Position numbers and translations under genes: made by a program. A stretch of 11,599 nt of DNA from Planctomycetaceae bacterium (GTDB taxonomy: Bacteria > Planctomycetota > Planctomycetia > Pirellulales > Pirellulaceae): positions 1 through 11,599 of the forward strand of contig SKVE01000698.1 in the NCBI GenBank assembly GCA_007129635.1. The letters run 5' to 3'. Shown here in pieces: positions 1-8,336 of the stretch. The stretch's first letter is position 1, and every line of letters begins with the position of its first letter. The notes beneath the pieces were generated by a model that saw only the letters and a program-made list of their open reading frames with translations, was not told where the DNA came from and searched no databases.

Positions 1-275
1 CGAGTCGTTTGGCCCAAAACCCGCCCATCCATCCGGCGTGTTGAGTCTGGACAGCCCATCGATCTGCAGCAGGATCACTCCCGGGGCGGCGAGTCGACGG
101 GTTCCAAGCCCAGCAGACGGACGGTCCACTCGCGACGGCTGATCCAGCGACGCACCAATCGGAAGAGGGCGATGAAACGGCGCAGTGCCGCCAGACCCAG
201 TGAACGGCGCAACTCTGCCGATTTCGATGGCTTCAAAGCATCTGTGGGAGATTCTTCTTTCGGTGTTCCGCTCAT
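1..275 (-). pseudogene. Possible frame-disrupted 5' end of an AlkP-superfamily (type I phosphodiesterase-like) gene, cut by the left edge
   Basis: Read on the minus strand, an ATG at 275-273 opens a 66-codon frame that stops at 77-75. It has a charged N-terminus, a basic amphipathic stretch around residues 28-48 (RRFIALFRLVRRW) and then SRREWTVRLLGLEP. Directly at the stop, the frame one base back (codon at 78-76) reads PGVILLQIDGLSR and stays open to the window edge. From memory, some planctomycete proteins of the type I phosphodiesterase/nucleotide pyrophosphatase group begin with a basic helix, a short W..RLLGL-like segment and then PGLVLIQIDGLSR. The two frames together look like one such start with a single frameshift near 78-84. 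After GLSR the reading no longer matches what I expect, so further decay is possible. Alternatives are a real 66-residue basic protein, a separate gene in the second frame, or a sequencing error. No clear ribosome site precedes the ATG. It is divergent from the sugar operon and probably unrelated to it. Confidence 0.35.
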
Positions 276-594
276 GTGCCCGCTGGATGGCAGCCCAAGA
301 TTGTCGAATGTTCGTCGTTGTCACGGCTCAATGCAATCTACCCAGACATTGGATGGTCTGCAATCGGCCTGGCTGCTTTGCCGAGATCGACGCGAGACGC
401 CCACGTCAGGGTCCAGCGCAACTCGGCCATTGGGGGCGATCAGGCTCTTTTTTTCCGGCGCAAACGACAGCCACTTGACAATGTCATGCCGGTAATCAAA
501 AACGAGGTTTCGTTCTCCATGCGTCGGGAAATCGGCATGCGGCTGGGCGACTTGTGGAGCATCTTGCGGAACACACGCTTGTCGATCGGGAGAC
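276..594. other. Divergent intergenic region upstream of glgX
   Basis: These 319 bases lie between the divergent fragment and glgX. Several short frames cross them on both strands, but none has a ribosome site or a recognisable protein, and I take them as chance frames. A TTGACA hexamer lies at 475-480 on the + strand, but no -10-like hexamer follows at 16-18 nt. A small dyad, AACGA-GGTT-TCGTT, lies at 501-514, about 90 nt before glgX. It could be an operator half-site pair, but a 5-bp repeat is easily found by chance. The T-run at 438-444 is not preceded by a stable stem. The operon promoter should lie here, but I cannot place it. Confidence 0.5.
588..593 (+). promoter_or_regulatory. Ribosome binding site of glgX, deciding its start
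   Basis: GGGAGA at 588-593 is the only purine-rich site before glgX. Two in-frame ATGs follow, at 595 and 601. The first would leave about 2 nt between the GGGAG core and the start, which is too short. The second leaves 8 nt, which is normal. No other in-frame start occurs between the upstream stop TAA at 493-495 and 595. Confidence 0.55.
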
Positions 595-600
595 ATGGAA

Positions 601-2766
601 ATGCGAATATGGCCGGGCCGTCCTTATCCGTTGGGGGCGACGTGGGACGGTGGTGGAGTAAATTTTTCGCTGTTTTCGGAACATGCGACAAGCGTCGAAC
701 TGTGCCTGTTCGATGCCCCAGATAGTCAGCAGGAATCGCATCGCGTCCGCTTGCCCGAGCGAACCGACCTGGCGTGGCACGGATACCTGCCGGACATCTA
801 TCCGGGGCAGTTGTACGGGTACCGTGTGCATGGCCCTTACGAACCCGAACAAGGTCATCGGTTCAATCCTCACAAGATCGTGTTGGACCCGTACGCCAAG
901 GCCATCGGGCGCGATCTCGGTTGGGGAGACGAGATGTTCGGCTACCGCGTTGGGGATGACGGCGAAGACCTGTCGATGGACGACCGGGACAACGCAGCGA
1001 TCGCGCCCTTGGCGGCGGTGATCGACACCGCGTTCACCTGGGGTGACGACTCGCCGCCGGCGATCCCGCGGCACAAGATGGTCATTTATGAAACGCACGT
1101 CAAGGGCTTCAGTCTATTGCATCCGGACGTTCCGGAAAAGATCCGCGGGACGTATTTGGGGCTGGGGTCGGAGGCGGCGATCGCCCATTTCCGGCGACTG
1201 GGAGTCAATGCGGTCGAATTGATGCCCGTGCATCATCGTGTGGATGACCGGCACCTGGTGGAAGTGGGGCTCAACAACTTCTGGGGTTACAACACGCTAG
1301 CATTCTTTGCACCGGACACCCGGTATGCGACGGGAGCCGGTTCCGAGTCGGCGCATGAATTCAAGTGGATGGTTCACTCGCTGCATGCGGCGGGGATCGA
1401 GGTTATCTTGGATGTGGTCTATAACCACACGGCCGAGGGCAACCAGTTGGGGCCCACCTTGTCGCTGCGCGGCATCGATAATGCCTCGTACTACCGGCTG
1501 GTTCACGACCAGCCGCGATATTACATGGACTATACCGGCTGTGGCAATACGCTGAACATGCAACATCCCCGCGTGCTGCAGTTGATTATGGACAGCTTGC
1601 GTTATTGGGTGCTGGAGATGCACGTCGATGGGTTCCGCTTCGATCTGGCCAGTGCCCTGGCGCGGGAATTGCACGAGGTCGACAAGCTGGGCGCCTTCTT
1701 CGACATCATTCACCAGGATCCGGTGCTGTCGCAGGTCAAGTTGATCGCCGAACCGTGGGATCTGGGCGAAGGCGGCTATCAAGTCGGCAATTTCCCCGTG
1801 GGTTGGAACGAATGGAACGGCAAATATCGGGACACGATCCGGAGCTATTGGCGGGGCGACAGCGGGACGGTGTCCGAGTTCGCCACGCGATTGTGCGGCA
1901 GCAGCGATTTGTATGAACCCAGCAACCGTCGGCCGTACGCCAGCGTGAACTTTGTGACGGCCCATGACGGGTTCTCGCTGCAGGACCTGGTTTCGTACAA
2001 TGATAAGCACAACGAAGCCAACGGCGAGGAAAACCGCGACGGTGATTCACACAATCAGAGCTGGAATTGCGGCGCGGAGGGGCCGACGGATGATCCGGAA
2101 ATCCTTCAATTACGCGAACGGCAGAAACGGAACTTCATGGCCACACTGTTCCTTTCGCAGGGCATCCCGATGCTGCGGGGCGGTGACGAATTGAGCCATA
2201 CTCAACAAGGCAACAACAATGCCTACTGCCAGGACAACGAATTGAGCTGGTTGCATTGGGATCTGGACGAGCGGCAGCAGAAGTTCTTGGATTTCGTTGG
2301 TCGGGTCGTCGAGTTAAAACGAAGCGAGCCGGTGCTGCATCGGCCAAAGTTTTTCCAAGGCCGGCCGATCCGCGGCACCGACTTGAAGGACATCCATTGG
2401 CTGGACCCATCCGGCGACGAGATGTCCGACGAAGGCTGGGACGAGGGTTTCGTGCGTTCGCTTGGCGTTCGCCTGAACGGCAACGCGATCCAGGAAACCG
2501 ACGAGCAGGGCAGGACGCTGGTCGGGAATACCTTGCTGTTGCTGTTCAACGCGGATGCCAACGAAATCGCTTTCACGCTGCCGAGCTTAGACGTGGGGGA
2601 GTACTGGGTGCTGGAGTTCGATACTTTCACCGATCCTCCCGAAGTCCCCCAACCTTCCTCTGAGGGATCGTACCTGCTGCAGGGACGCTCGATAGCCGCA
2701 TTTCGGCTGGTTTCTTACGAATCGGCAGCAGAACCGGAGGCAGAAGCGGAACCCGACGATCGGTAA
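601..2766 (+). CDS. glgX: Glycogen debranching enzyme GlgX (GH13 isoamylase type)
   Basis: This cytoplasmic enzyme hydrolyses alpha-1,6 branch points of glycogen or limit dextrins and releases linear malto-oligosaccharides, the substrate of TreY at the operon's end. From Met601 it has 721 residues, close to the TreX/isoamylase size and longer than E. coli GlgX (657). The N-terminal CBM48-like domain starts immediately ([20 protein letters not shown]). The GH13 barrel shows region I DVVYNH (271-276), region II DGFRFD with Arg346 and nucleophile Asp348, region III IAEPWD with acid/base Glu384, and region IV TAHDG with His455 and Asp456. YETHVKGFS and the tract [20 protein letters not shown] are typical of GlgX. 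A short acidic tail ([10 protein letters not shown]) closes the protein. The start at 601 is chosen over 595 by ribosome-site spacing. No key residue is missing and the family call is firm. It is the first gene of the operon, 70 nt before treS-mak. Confidence 0.96.
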   Translation: MRIWPGRPYPLGATWDGGGVNFSLFSEHATSVELCLFDAPDSQQESHRVRLPERTDLAWHGYLPDIYPGQLYGYRVHGPYEPEQGHRFNPHKIVLDPYAKAIGRDLGWGDEMFGYRVGDDGEDLSMDDRDNAAIAPLAAVIDTAFTWGDDSPPAIPRHKMVIYETHVKGFSLLHPDVPEKIRGTYLGLGSEAAIAHFRRLGVNAVELMPVHHRVDDRHLVEVGLNNFWGYNTLAFFAPDTRYATGAGSESAHEFKWMVHSLHAAGIEVILDVVYNHTAEGNQLGPTLSLRGIDNASYYRLVHDQPRYYMDYTGCGNTLNMQHPRVLQLIMDSLRYWVLEMHVDGFRFDLASALARELHEVDKLGAFFDIIHQDPVLSQVKLIAEPWDLGEGGYQVGNFPVGWNEWNGKYRDTIRSYWRGDSGTVSEFATRLCGSSDLYEPSNRRPYASVNFVTAHDGFSLQDLVSYNDKHNEANGEENRDGDSHNQSWNCGAEGPTDDPEILQLRERQKRNFMATLFLSQGIPMLRGGDELSHTQQGNNNAYCQDNELSWLHWDLDERQQKFLDFVGRVVELKRSEPVLHRPKFFQGRPIRGTDLKDIHWLDPSGDEMSDEGWDEGFVRSLGVRLNGNAIQETDEQGRTLVGNTLLLLFNADANEIAFTLPSLDVGEYWVLEFDTFTDPPEVPQPSSEGSYLLQGRSIAAFRLVSYESAAEPEAEAEPDDR

Positions 2767-2836
2767 ACGCAGCTCGCACATTTGCTCGACCGATTTTAAG
2801 TTTTCATGGATTGGAAAGAAAGGAAAGGCTGGCGTT
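2767..2836 (+). promoter_or_regulatory. glgX-treS spacer with strong ribosome site
   Basis: This 70-nt gap is the only real spacer inside the operon. It has an AT-rich patch at 2793-2805 (GATTTTAAGTTTT) but no stem plus T-run terminator and no promoter hexamer pair with sensible spacing, so read-through from glgX is likely. AGGAAAGG at 2821-2828 is a strong ribosome site 8 nt before the treS ATG and supports the start at 2837. Confidence 0.5.
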
Positions 2837-5800
2837 ATGGAAGCGGACCCCCTGTGGTACAAAACGGCCATCGTCTATCAGTTGCACGTCAGGTCATTCT
2901 GTGATTCGAACGGAGACGGGATCGGCGACTTCCGTGGCCTGACCGAAAAGCTGGACTATCTTCAGGAGTTGGGCATCACGGCGATCTGGTTGTTGCCTTT
3001 CTATCCGTCGCCGTTGAAGGACGACGGGTACGACATCGCCGACTACCGGAACATCCATCCCGATTACGGAACACTGAGTGATTTCCGCGAGTTTTTGCGC
3101 GAGGCGCATCGCCGTGGTTTGCGGGTGATCACCGAACTGGTGTTGAATCACACCTCGGACCAGCATCCTTGGTTCCAGCGAGCTCGTCGCGCCGCGCCCG
3201 GCAGTCCCGAGCGGGACTACTATGTGTGGAGCGACACGTCCGACAAGTATTCCCTGGCGCGGGTGATCTTCCAGGATTACGAGGCGTCCAATTGGTCCTG
3301 GGATCCGGTGGCCCGCGCGTACTACTGGCATCGCTTCTTCCATCATCAGCCCGACTTGAACTACGACAATCCGTTGGTGCAGCAAGAGATCGCCAGCATC
3401 TTGGACCATTGGTGTAATCTGGGGGTCGATGGATTGCGACTGGACGGCGTGCCCTATTTGTTTCAGCGCGAGGGGACAACGTGCGAGAGCCTGCCGGAGA
3501 CGCACGTTTTTCTAAAGCAGTTGCGGGCTCATATCGATTCCAAGTTCAGTGCCCGCATGTTCCTGGCCGAGGCGAATCAATGGCCCGAGGATTCGGTACC
3601 CTACTTCGGCGACGGCGACGAATGCCACACGGCATTTCATTTTCCGCTGATGCCGCGGATGTACCTGGCGCTGCAGATGGAGGATCGCTTCCCGATCATC
3701 GATATCCTGGACCAAACGCCGCCCATCCCGGATAACTGCCAGTGGATGTTGTTCTTGCGGAACCACGACGAATTGACGCTGGAGATGGTCACCGAGGAAG
3801 AGCGGGACGTGATGTACCGGTTTTACGCCCGCGATCCGCAAGCCCGGCTGAACCTGGGCATCCGGCGGCGTTTGGCGCCGTTGTTGGAAAACGATCGCCG
3901 CAAGATCGAGCTATTGAACGGGCTGCTGCTATCGTTGCCCGGAACACCGATCATCTATTACGGCGACGAACTGGGCATGGGAGACAATATCTATCTGGGC
4001 GACCGGAACGGCGTGCGGACGCCCATGCAATGGAGTGCTGATCGCAACGCGGGTTTTTCACGGGCGAACCCGCAGAAGCTGTATCTGCCGCCGATCATCG
4101 ATTACCAGTATCACTACGAATCGATGAACGTCGAAACGCAGCGGACGAACCCCAATTCTCTGCTGCAATGGATGCAGCGGATCATCCGGTTGCGGCGTGA
4201 GGTCCGTCCGCTGGCCGAAGGGGACCTGGAATTCCTGCATCCGGCCAATTCCAAGGTACTGGCCTACGTGCGTCGGCTGCAGGACGAATGCGTGTTGGTG
4301 GTGGCCAATCTTTCGCATACGGCTCAGTTCGTCGAGCTGGACCTGGCCGCGCACGAGGGCAAGACACCGGTCGAGTTGTCGGGACGTACGCGGTTTCCCC
4401 GTATCGGCGAGTTGCCTTATCTGTTGACCATGATGCCCTATGCGTTCTACTGGTTCATCTTGCAGCCGGAATCGCACGAGGCGCAGTCATGGGAATCGCG
4501 GTTCGAGCTGCCTACGCTGGAAACGCAGGAGACGTGGACCCAAGTTCTGGAAACGCCCGCACGCGAGGAACTCCAGCGGGCTTTGCCCGGTTATCTGGTA
4601 TCCCGCGTTTGGCACCGCCGGCCCGGTGTTCCGCTCCGCCGCGTCACGATCCGGGATCATGTGCCGTTCGTACGGTCCGAGGCGGGGACGGAAGTCGAAT
4701 TGTTGTTGGTGCGCGCCGAGTACCAAGACAACTTGGATGCCACGTACGTGATCCCGCTGGCCTTTGCGGCCGAAAGCGAAGCGGCGCGGACGGGTGTCGA
4801 CTTTGCCGAGATCACGATCGCCCGCTTGAGCGTCGAACATAACGGGATGAGCGAGACGGGCATCTTGTACGATGCGTTCGGGCAACCGGCGTTCTGCCGG
4901 GAATTTCTGGACTCTGTCGCAGCGCGTCGTGAAACGGAAACCGCACAGGGCCGGTTGACCGCTCGACCCACCTCGGCTTTCGACCGAATCCGCGGCGACG
5001 CGGACCAGACGCTCCAGCCCGGCCAACGCCAGGAGAAGCAGAGCAACAGTGTTGTCCCGTTGGGCGATCAGTTTATCTTGAAGTGGTTCCGCCGCTTGGA
5101 AGAAGGTACCCATCCGGAATTGGAGATTGGTCTGCACTTGACCGAGTTGGCCAGTTTCCCCCTGGTAGCGCCTGTTGCCGGAGTTATCGAGTACCAGCTA
5201 CGCGGCGGGCGACCGATGACGGTGGGCATGTTGCAGGGGTTCGTCGAGCATCGGCGGACGGCTTGGGAAGAAGCGTTGGATATGCTGGAGGCCTATATCC
5301 GAGCGGTTTCTGCCGATCCGCCGCTCGATCCACCTGCCGACCTTGCGGCCGAACATCGCCCTTTTTTGCGGCTGAAAGACACGCCTGTGCCGGAGGATGC
5401 GCGACGTTTCTTTGGAGGATACCTCCAGTCGGCCGTACGGCTGGGTCAACGAACGGCCGAACTGCATCAAGCCTTGGCCATGAGCGAGGACGATCCCGCG
5501 TTGCGCCCCGAGCCGCTGCTGCCGTTCCATCAACGGGGGCTGTACCAGTCGATACGCAACGTGCTGGGACGATCGTTTCGCACGCTGCGTCAACTGCTTC
5601 CGGAATTGCCCGAGGATTTGCAAAAGATGGCTGGCAAGGTATTGGAATGCGGCGGAGATCGCCTGACGACCATGCGCCAGGCACTGCCGCAAGACCTGAA
5701 AGCCACTCGCATCCGCTGCCATGGCAATTTCGGGTTGCCCGACGTACTCTGCCACGCCGATGACGTGGTGATCGTCGATTTCGAAGGCGATCCGGACCTG

Positions 5801-6190
5801 TCGATCAGCCAGCGTCGAGCCAAGGCTTCGCCGTTGCGCGACGTCGCCGGCATGTTGTGGTCCTTCGAGCGGGCCGGGATGTGCGCATTGCGAGATTATT
5901 GCATGGTGACCGAAGTGGATGGTCCCGAGATGTACCGCTTGGCCAAATGGATCGATTATTGGTTGGCTTGGACAGGCGCCGAATTCCTGCGGTCTTATCT
6001 GGCGACGCTCGGGGATTCGCCGCTGATCCCCCACCCGCCACGCGCGCTGCAAACCCTGCTGGATCTATACTATGCAGAGCGGAGTGCGAACGCCTTGGAA
6101 CATGATCTGAAAAACCGCTCGCCTGACTTGGGGCTGTCGCTCAAGCAGGCGAAGCGGTTGCTCGAAGAAAACGTCGAACCAGGGGAGTAG
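2837..6190 (+). CDS. treS: Trehalose synthase fused to a maltokinase-type domain (TreS-Mak), kinase motif altered
   Basis: The 1117-residue length is normal for TreS-Mak fusions. Residues 1 to about 548 are a GH13 trehalose synthase that isomerises trehalose and maltose. It has ELVLNHTSD (100-108), DGLRLD with Arg201 and nucleophile Asp203, LAEANQW with Glu245, and RNHDE with His310 and Asp311. GDGDECHTAFHF and YYGDELGMGDNIYLGDRNG are TreS signatures. From about 575 a maltokinase-type half follows, which normally makes maltose-1-phosphate from maltose and ATP for GlgE. The ATP-site lysine (ILKWFRRL, Lys749) and PELE (760-763) are present. SPLRDVAGM and DFEG (981-984) are also kept. The catalytic loop is not: HGD-x-HLGQ is here HGNFGLPD (962-969), with Asn964 for the catalytic Asp and Asp969 for Gln. 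The N-terminal RWF/YxGK-like motif is RVWHRR (590-595). The TreS call is firm, while kinase activity is doubtful. The gene ends 7 nt before malQ and there is no glgE nearby. Confidence 0.95.
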   Translation: MEADPLWYKTAIVYQLHVRSFCDSNGDGIGDFRGLTEKLDYLQELGITAIWLLPFYPSPLKDDGYDIADYRNIHPDYGTLSDFREFLREAHRRGLRVITELVLNHTSDQHPWFQRARRAAPGSPERDYYVWSDTSDKYSLARVIFQDYEASNWSWDPVARAYYWHRFFHHQPDLNYDNPLVQQEIASILDHWCNLGVDGLRLDGVPYLFQREGTTCESLPETHVFLKQLRAHIDSKFSARMFLAEANQWPEDSVPYFGDGDECHTAFHFPLMPRMYLALQMEDRFPIIDILDQTPPIPDNCQWMLFLRNHDELTLEMVTEEERDVMYRFYARDPQARLNLGIRRRLAPLLENDRRKIELLNGLLLSLPGTPIIYYGDELGMGDNIYLGDRNGVRTPMQWSADRNAGFSRANPQKLYLPPIIDYQYHYESMNVETQRTNPNSLLQWMQRIIRLRREVRPLAEGDLEFLHPANSKVLAYVRRLQDECVLVVANLSHTAQFVELDLAAHEGKTPVELSGRTRFPRIGELPYLLTMMPYAFYWFILQPESHEAQSWESRFELPTLETQETWTQVLETPAREELQRALPGYLVSRVWHRRPGVPLRRVTIRDHVPFVRSEAGTEVELLLVRAEYQDNLDATYVIPLAFAAESEAARTGVDFAEITIARLSVEHNGMSETGILYDAFGQPAFCREFLDSVAARRETETAQGRLTARPTSAFDRIRGDADQTLQPGQRQEKQSNSVVPLGDQFILKWFRRLEEGTHPELEIGLHLTELASFPLVAPVAGVIEYQLRGGRPMTVGMLQGFVEHRRTAWEEALDMLEAYIRAVSADPPLDPPADLAAEHRPFLRLKDTPVPEDARRFFGGYLQSAVRLGQRTAELHQALAMSEDDPALRPEPLLPFHQRGLYQSIRNVLGRSFRTLRQLLPELPEDLQKMAGKVLECGGDRLTTMRQALPQDLKATRIRCHGNFGLPDVLCHADDVVIVDFEGDPDLSISQRRAKASPLRDVAGMLWSFERAGMCALRDYCMVTEVDGPEMYRLAKWIDYWLAWTGAEFLRSYLATLGDSPLIPHPPRALQTLLDLYYAERSANALEHDLKNRSPDLGLSLKQAKRLLEENVEPGE
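6181..6187 (+). promoter_or_regulatory. malQ ribosome binding site abutting the treS-mak stop
   Basis: AGGGGAG lies within the last codons of treS-mak, directly before its TAG (6188-6190) and 10 nt before the malQ ATG at 6198. Terminating ribosomes would cover this site, which suggests translational coupling of the two genes. Confidence 0.6.
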
Positions 6191-6197
6191 CATCATC

Positions 6198-8330
6198 ATG
6201 CCTCGCGAACCGCTGTCCACCCTCGCCAGATTGTATGGAGTCCGCTCGACCTACGTGGACGTATGGCAGCGCCATCAACGTTCCCCGGACGAATCCGTGC
6301 TAAGAATTCTACAGTTGTTGGGCGCACCGGTGGACTCGATGGATGATGCACCCGTCGCCGTGCGATTCCGTCGTCAAGAGATCTGGCAACAGTTGATCGA
6401 GCCCGTGTTGGTGGCTTTTGAGGGCTGCACGACTTCCGCCCGTTTGCAATTATCCGAATCGATGCAGCAGGCACGTTACCAATGGCGGATCGACCTGGAA
6501 GACGGCGCGGCGGTCACGCGATCGGGTCGGGTGGCAGAGTTGCCCATCTTGCGGCGGCGGTCGGTCGAAGGCGTGACGTACACCCGGCGATCGATCGATT
6601 TGCCCCAGGGTTTGCCATGGGGATATCACCGCTTGCGTTTGGAGGTGGGTGATCGGTCATGTGAGAGCCTGGTGATCGCCGCACCGTTGCATGCGTATGA
6701 CGAATCCAGCGCCGATCGGCAAAAGATCTGGGGTGTCTTCCTGCCCTTGTACGCGCTCCATCGGCAAGCGAACCGCAGGGCGGGCGACTTTTCGGATCTG
6801 GAAGCCTTGATGCAGTGGACAGCAACGCAAGGCGGTCGTCTGGTCGCCACCCTGCCGCTGCTGTCGACGCTGTGGGAATTGACGGATGATCCCAGCCCTT
6901 ACAATCCGGCCAGCCGATTGTTCTGGAACGAGTTTTATGTATGCCCCGAGCAGACTCCCGAGTTTCCATCTTGCGCAAGTGCCCGGCAGTTGTGGCACGA
7001 CTCGTCGGCCGACGCCACTACCGCACAAACGCCGCTTCCGGGGCTGGTCGATTACCCGGCCGAGATGCAGCGGAAACGGCGGGTATTGGAGGCCTTGGCG
7101 GCAGCATTTTTCCAGCAGGATTCGACGCGGCGCGCCGAGCTGTCTGCGCACTGCATCGACAATCCGGAGCTGGAGCGGTTCGCGAGATTCCGCGCGGTGG
7201 GCGAGCGGCAGGGGATAGGATGGCCGGCTTGGCCCGAACGGCTGCGTGACGGGACGATCGCCGAAGGCGATTACGATCCGTCGGTCTTCCGGTACCATCT
7301 GTACACGCAGTGGCAGGTCGATCGGCAGCTCGACGCATTGAAGGACCGTGCCGACCGCTTGCAGTTGTTGTGGTATTTGGACTTTCCCCTGGGAGTCAAC
7401 GGCGGCGGCTACGACGTGTGGCGCGAACGAGATATTTTCGTACGCGAGGCGTCGGGCGGGGCACCACCCGATTCATTTTTTACGAAGGGGCAGGACTGGG
7501 GCTTCCCCCCGCTTCATCCCGGCCAGCTCCGCCAGCAAGGGTACGCTTATTTCATCCGCGCCTTGAGGAACCACCTGCAGCATGCTCGTGTTCTGCGTTT
7601 CGATCACGTCATGGGAATGCAGCGTTTGTATTGGATTCCGCGAGGTTTCGCAGCGCATGAAGGGGCCTACGTCCGTTATTCCCTGCAAGAAATGTGCGCG
7701 ATCCTGATGATCGAATCGCATCGCTTCCGAGCACGGATTGTCGGCGAGAACCTGGGGACCGTTCCGGTAGCGGTGGACCAGGCATTGTCGCGTCACGGCA
7801 TCGACGACATGTACGTCCTGCAATACGAGACCAACCCAGAGAAAGGCCCCACATTGCGCAGCGTCCCGGCAACGACGGTCGCCAGCGTTAATACCCACGA
7901 CATGCCGCAGTTCGCAGCCTACTGGCAGGAACTGGACGTACAGGACCGGTTGGAGATGGGGCTGTTGTCCGAGAGCGAGGCAGAGCAAGAACGGCAGCGG
8001 CGTCAGCAGTTGCGCCAGCAGTTGGTCGCGTTTCTGGCCGAGCACGGGTTGCTGGACGCAGCCGATCCTACCTGCGAGCAGGTTTTGGAAGCCTGTCAGG
8101 CGTTCCTGGCCGCCAGCGATGCCGGGGTCGTCCTGGTCAACTTGGAGGATCTGTGGGGCGAGACCGAACCGCAGAATCGTCCGGGTACGTACCGCGAGTA
8201 CCCGAATTGGCAACGCAAAGCGAGATACTCTTTCGAGACGTTCGCTAACATGGAATCTGTGGGAAGGATCCTGCAGACGGTCGACCGCCTTCGCCGTCAA
8301 GCACGTAACTCAAGCAGAACGGGAGCATGA
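6198..8330 (+). CDS. malQ: 4-alpha-glucanotransferase (amylomaltase, GH77)
   Basis: It transfers 4-alpha-glucan segments between malto-oligosaccharides, turning short leftovers into longer chains plus glucose. At 710 residues it is the long subtype with an N-terminal extension (about residues 1-160, starting with LARLYGVRSTYVDVW), not the ~500-residue Thermus type. The GH77 barrel shows LDFPLGVNGGGYDVW near 395-409 and APPDSFFTKGQDWGFPPLHP near 425-444. RFDHVMG contains nucleophile Asp469, VGENLGTVP contains acid/base Glu517, and NTHDMPQF contains Asp568. A charged helical stretch rich in E/Q/R follows near 595-612 (EAEQERQRRQQLRQQL). The C-terminus has NLEDLWGETEPQNRPGT, as in long MalQs of other bacteria. 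It follows treS-mak by 7 nt and precedes treZ by 6 nt. Here it can rebuild TreY substrates from chains too short to use, and it could also consume maltose made by TreS. The start is supported by the ribosome site at 6181-6187. Confidence 0.95.
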   Translation: MPREPLSTLARLYGVRSTYVDVWQRHQRSPDESVLRILQLLGAPVDSMDDAPVAVRFRRQEIWQQLIEPVLVAFEGCTTSARLQLSESMQQARYQWRIDLEDGAAVTRSGRVAELPILRRRSVEGVTYTRRSIDLPQGLPWGYHRLRLEVGDRSCESLVIAAPLHAYDESSADRQKIWGVFLPLYALHRQANRRAGDFSDLEALMQWTATQGGRLVATLPLLSTLWELTDDPSPYNPASRLFWNEFYVCPEQTPEFPSCASARQLWHDSSADATTAQTPLPGLVDYPAEMQRKRRVLEALAAAFFQQDSTRRAELSAHCIDNPELERFARFRAVGERQGIGWPAWPERLRDGTIAEGDYDPSVFRYHLYTQWQVDRQLDALKDRADRLQLLWYLDFPLGVNGGGYDVWRERDIFVREASGGAPPDSFFTKGQDWGFPPLHPGQLRQQGYAYFIRALRNHLQHARVLRFDHVMGMQRLYWIPRGFAAHEGAYVRYSLQEMCAILMIESHRFRARIVGENLGTVPVAVDQALSRHGIDDMYVLQYETNPEKGPTLRSVPATTVASVNTHDMPQFAAYWQELDVQDRLEMGLLSESEAEQERQRRQQLRQQLVAFLAEHGLLDAADPTCEQVLEACQAFLAASDAGVVLVNLEDLWGETEPQNRPGTYREYPNWQRKARYSFETFANMESVGRILQTVDRLRRQARNSSRTGA

Positions 8331-8336
8331 CATTCG

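Noticed and set aside
335..363. Minus-strand promoter TTGCAG-17 nt-TAGATT for the divergent fragment
   Set aside because: The spacing is good, but only 3 of 6 and 4 of 6 bases match the consensus, too weak to annotate.
420..446. Rho-independent terminator at the T-run
   Set aside because: No stable GC-rich stem precedes the T-run, and no gene ends here on the + strand.
475..503. TTGACA as a sigma-70 -35 box for glgX
   Set aside because: No -10-like hexamer lies 16-18 nt downstream. TAATCA at 493-498 is only about 12 nt away.
501..514. AACGA-GGTT-TCGTT dyad as an operator
   Set aside because: Only a 5-bp perfect repeat with no second copy found near the operon start, so it may well be chance.
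276..725. 149-codon + strand frame, and overlapping frames at 172-495, 185-478 and 321-596 (minus)
   Set aside because: None has a ribosome site or a recognisable sequence. Several run into glgX or the divergent fragment in another frame, so they look like chance frames in the intergenic region.
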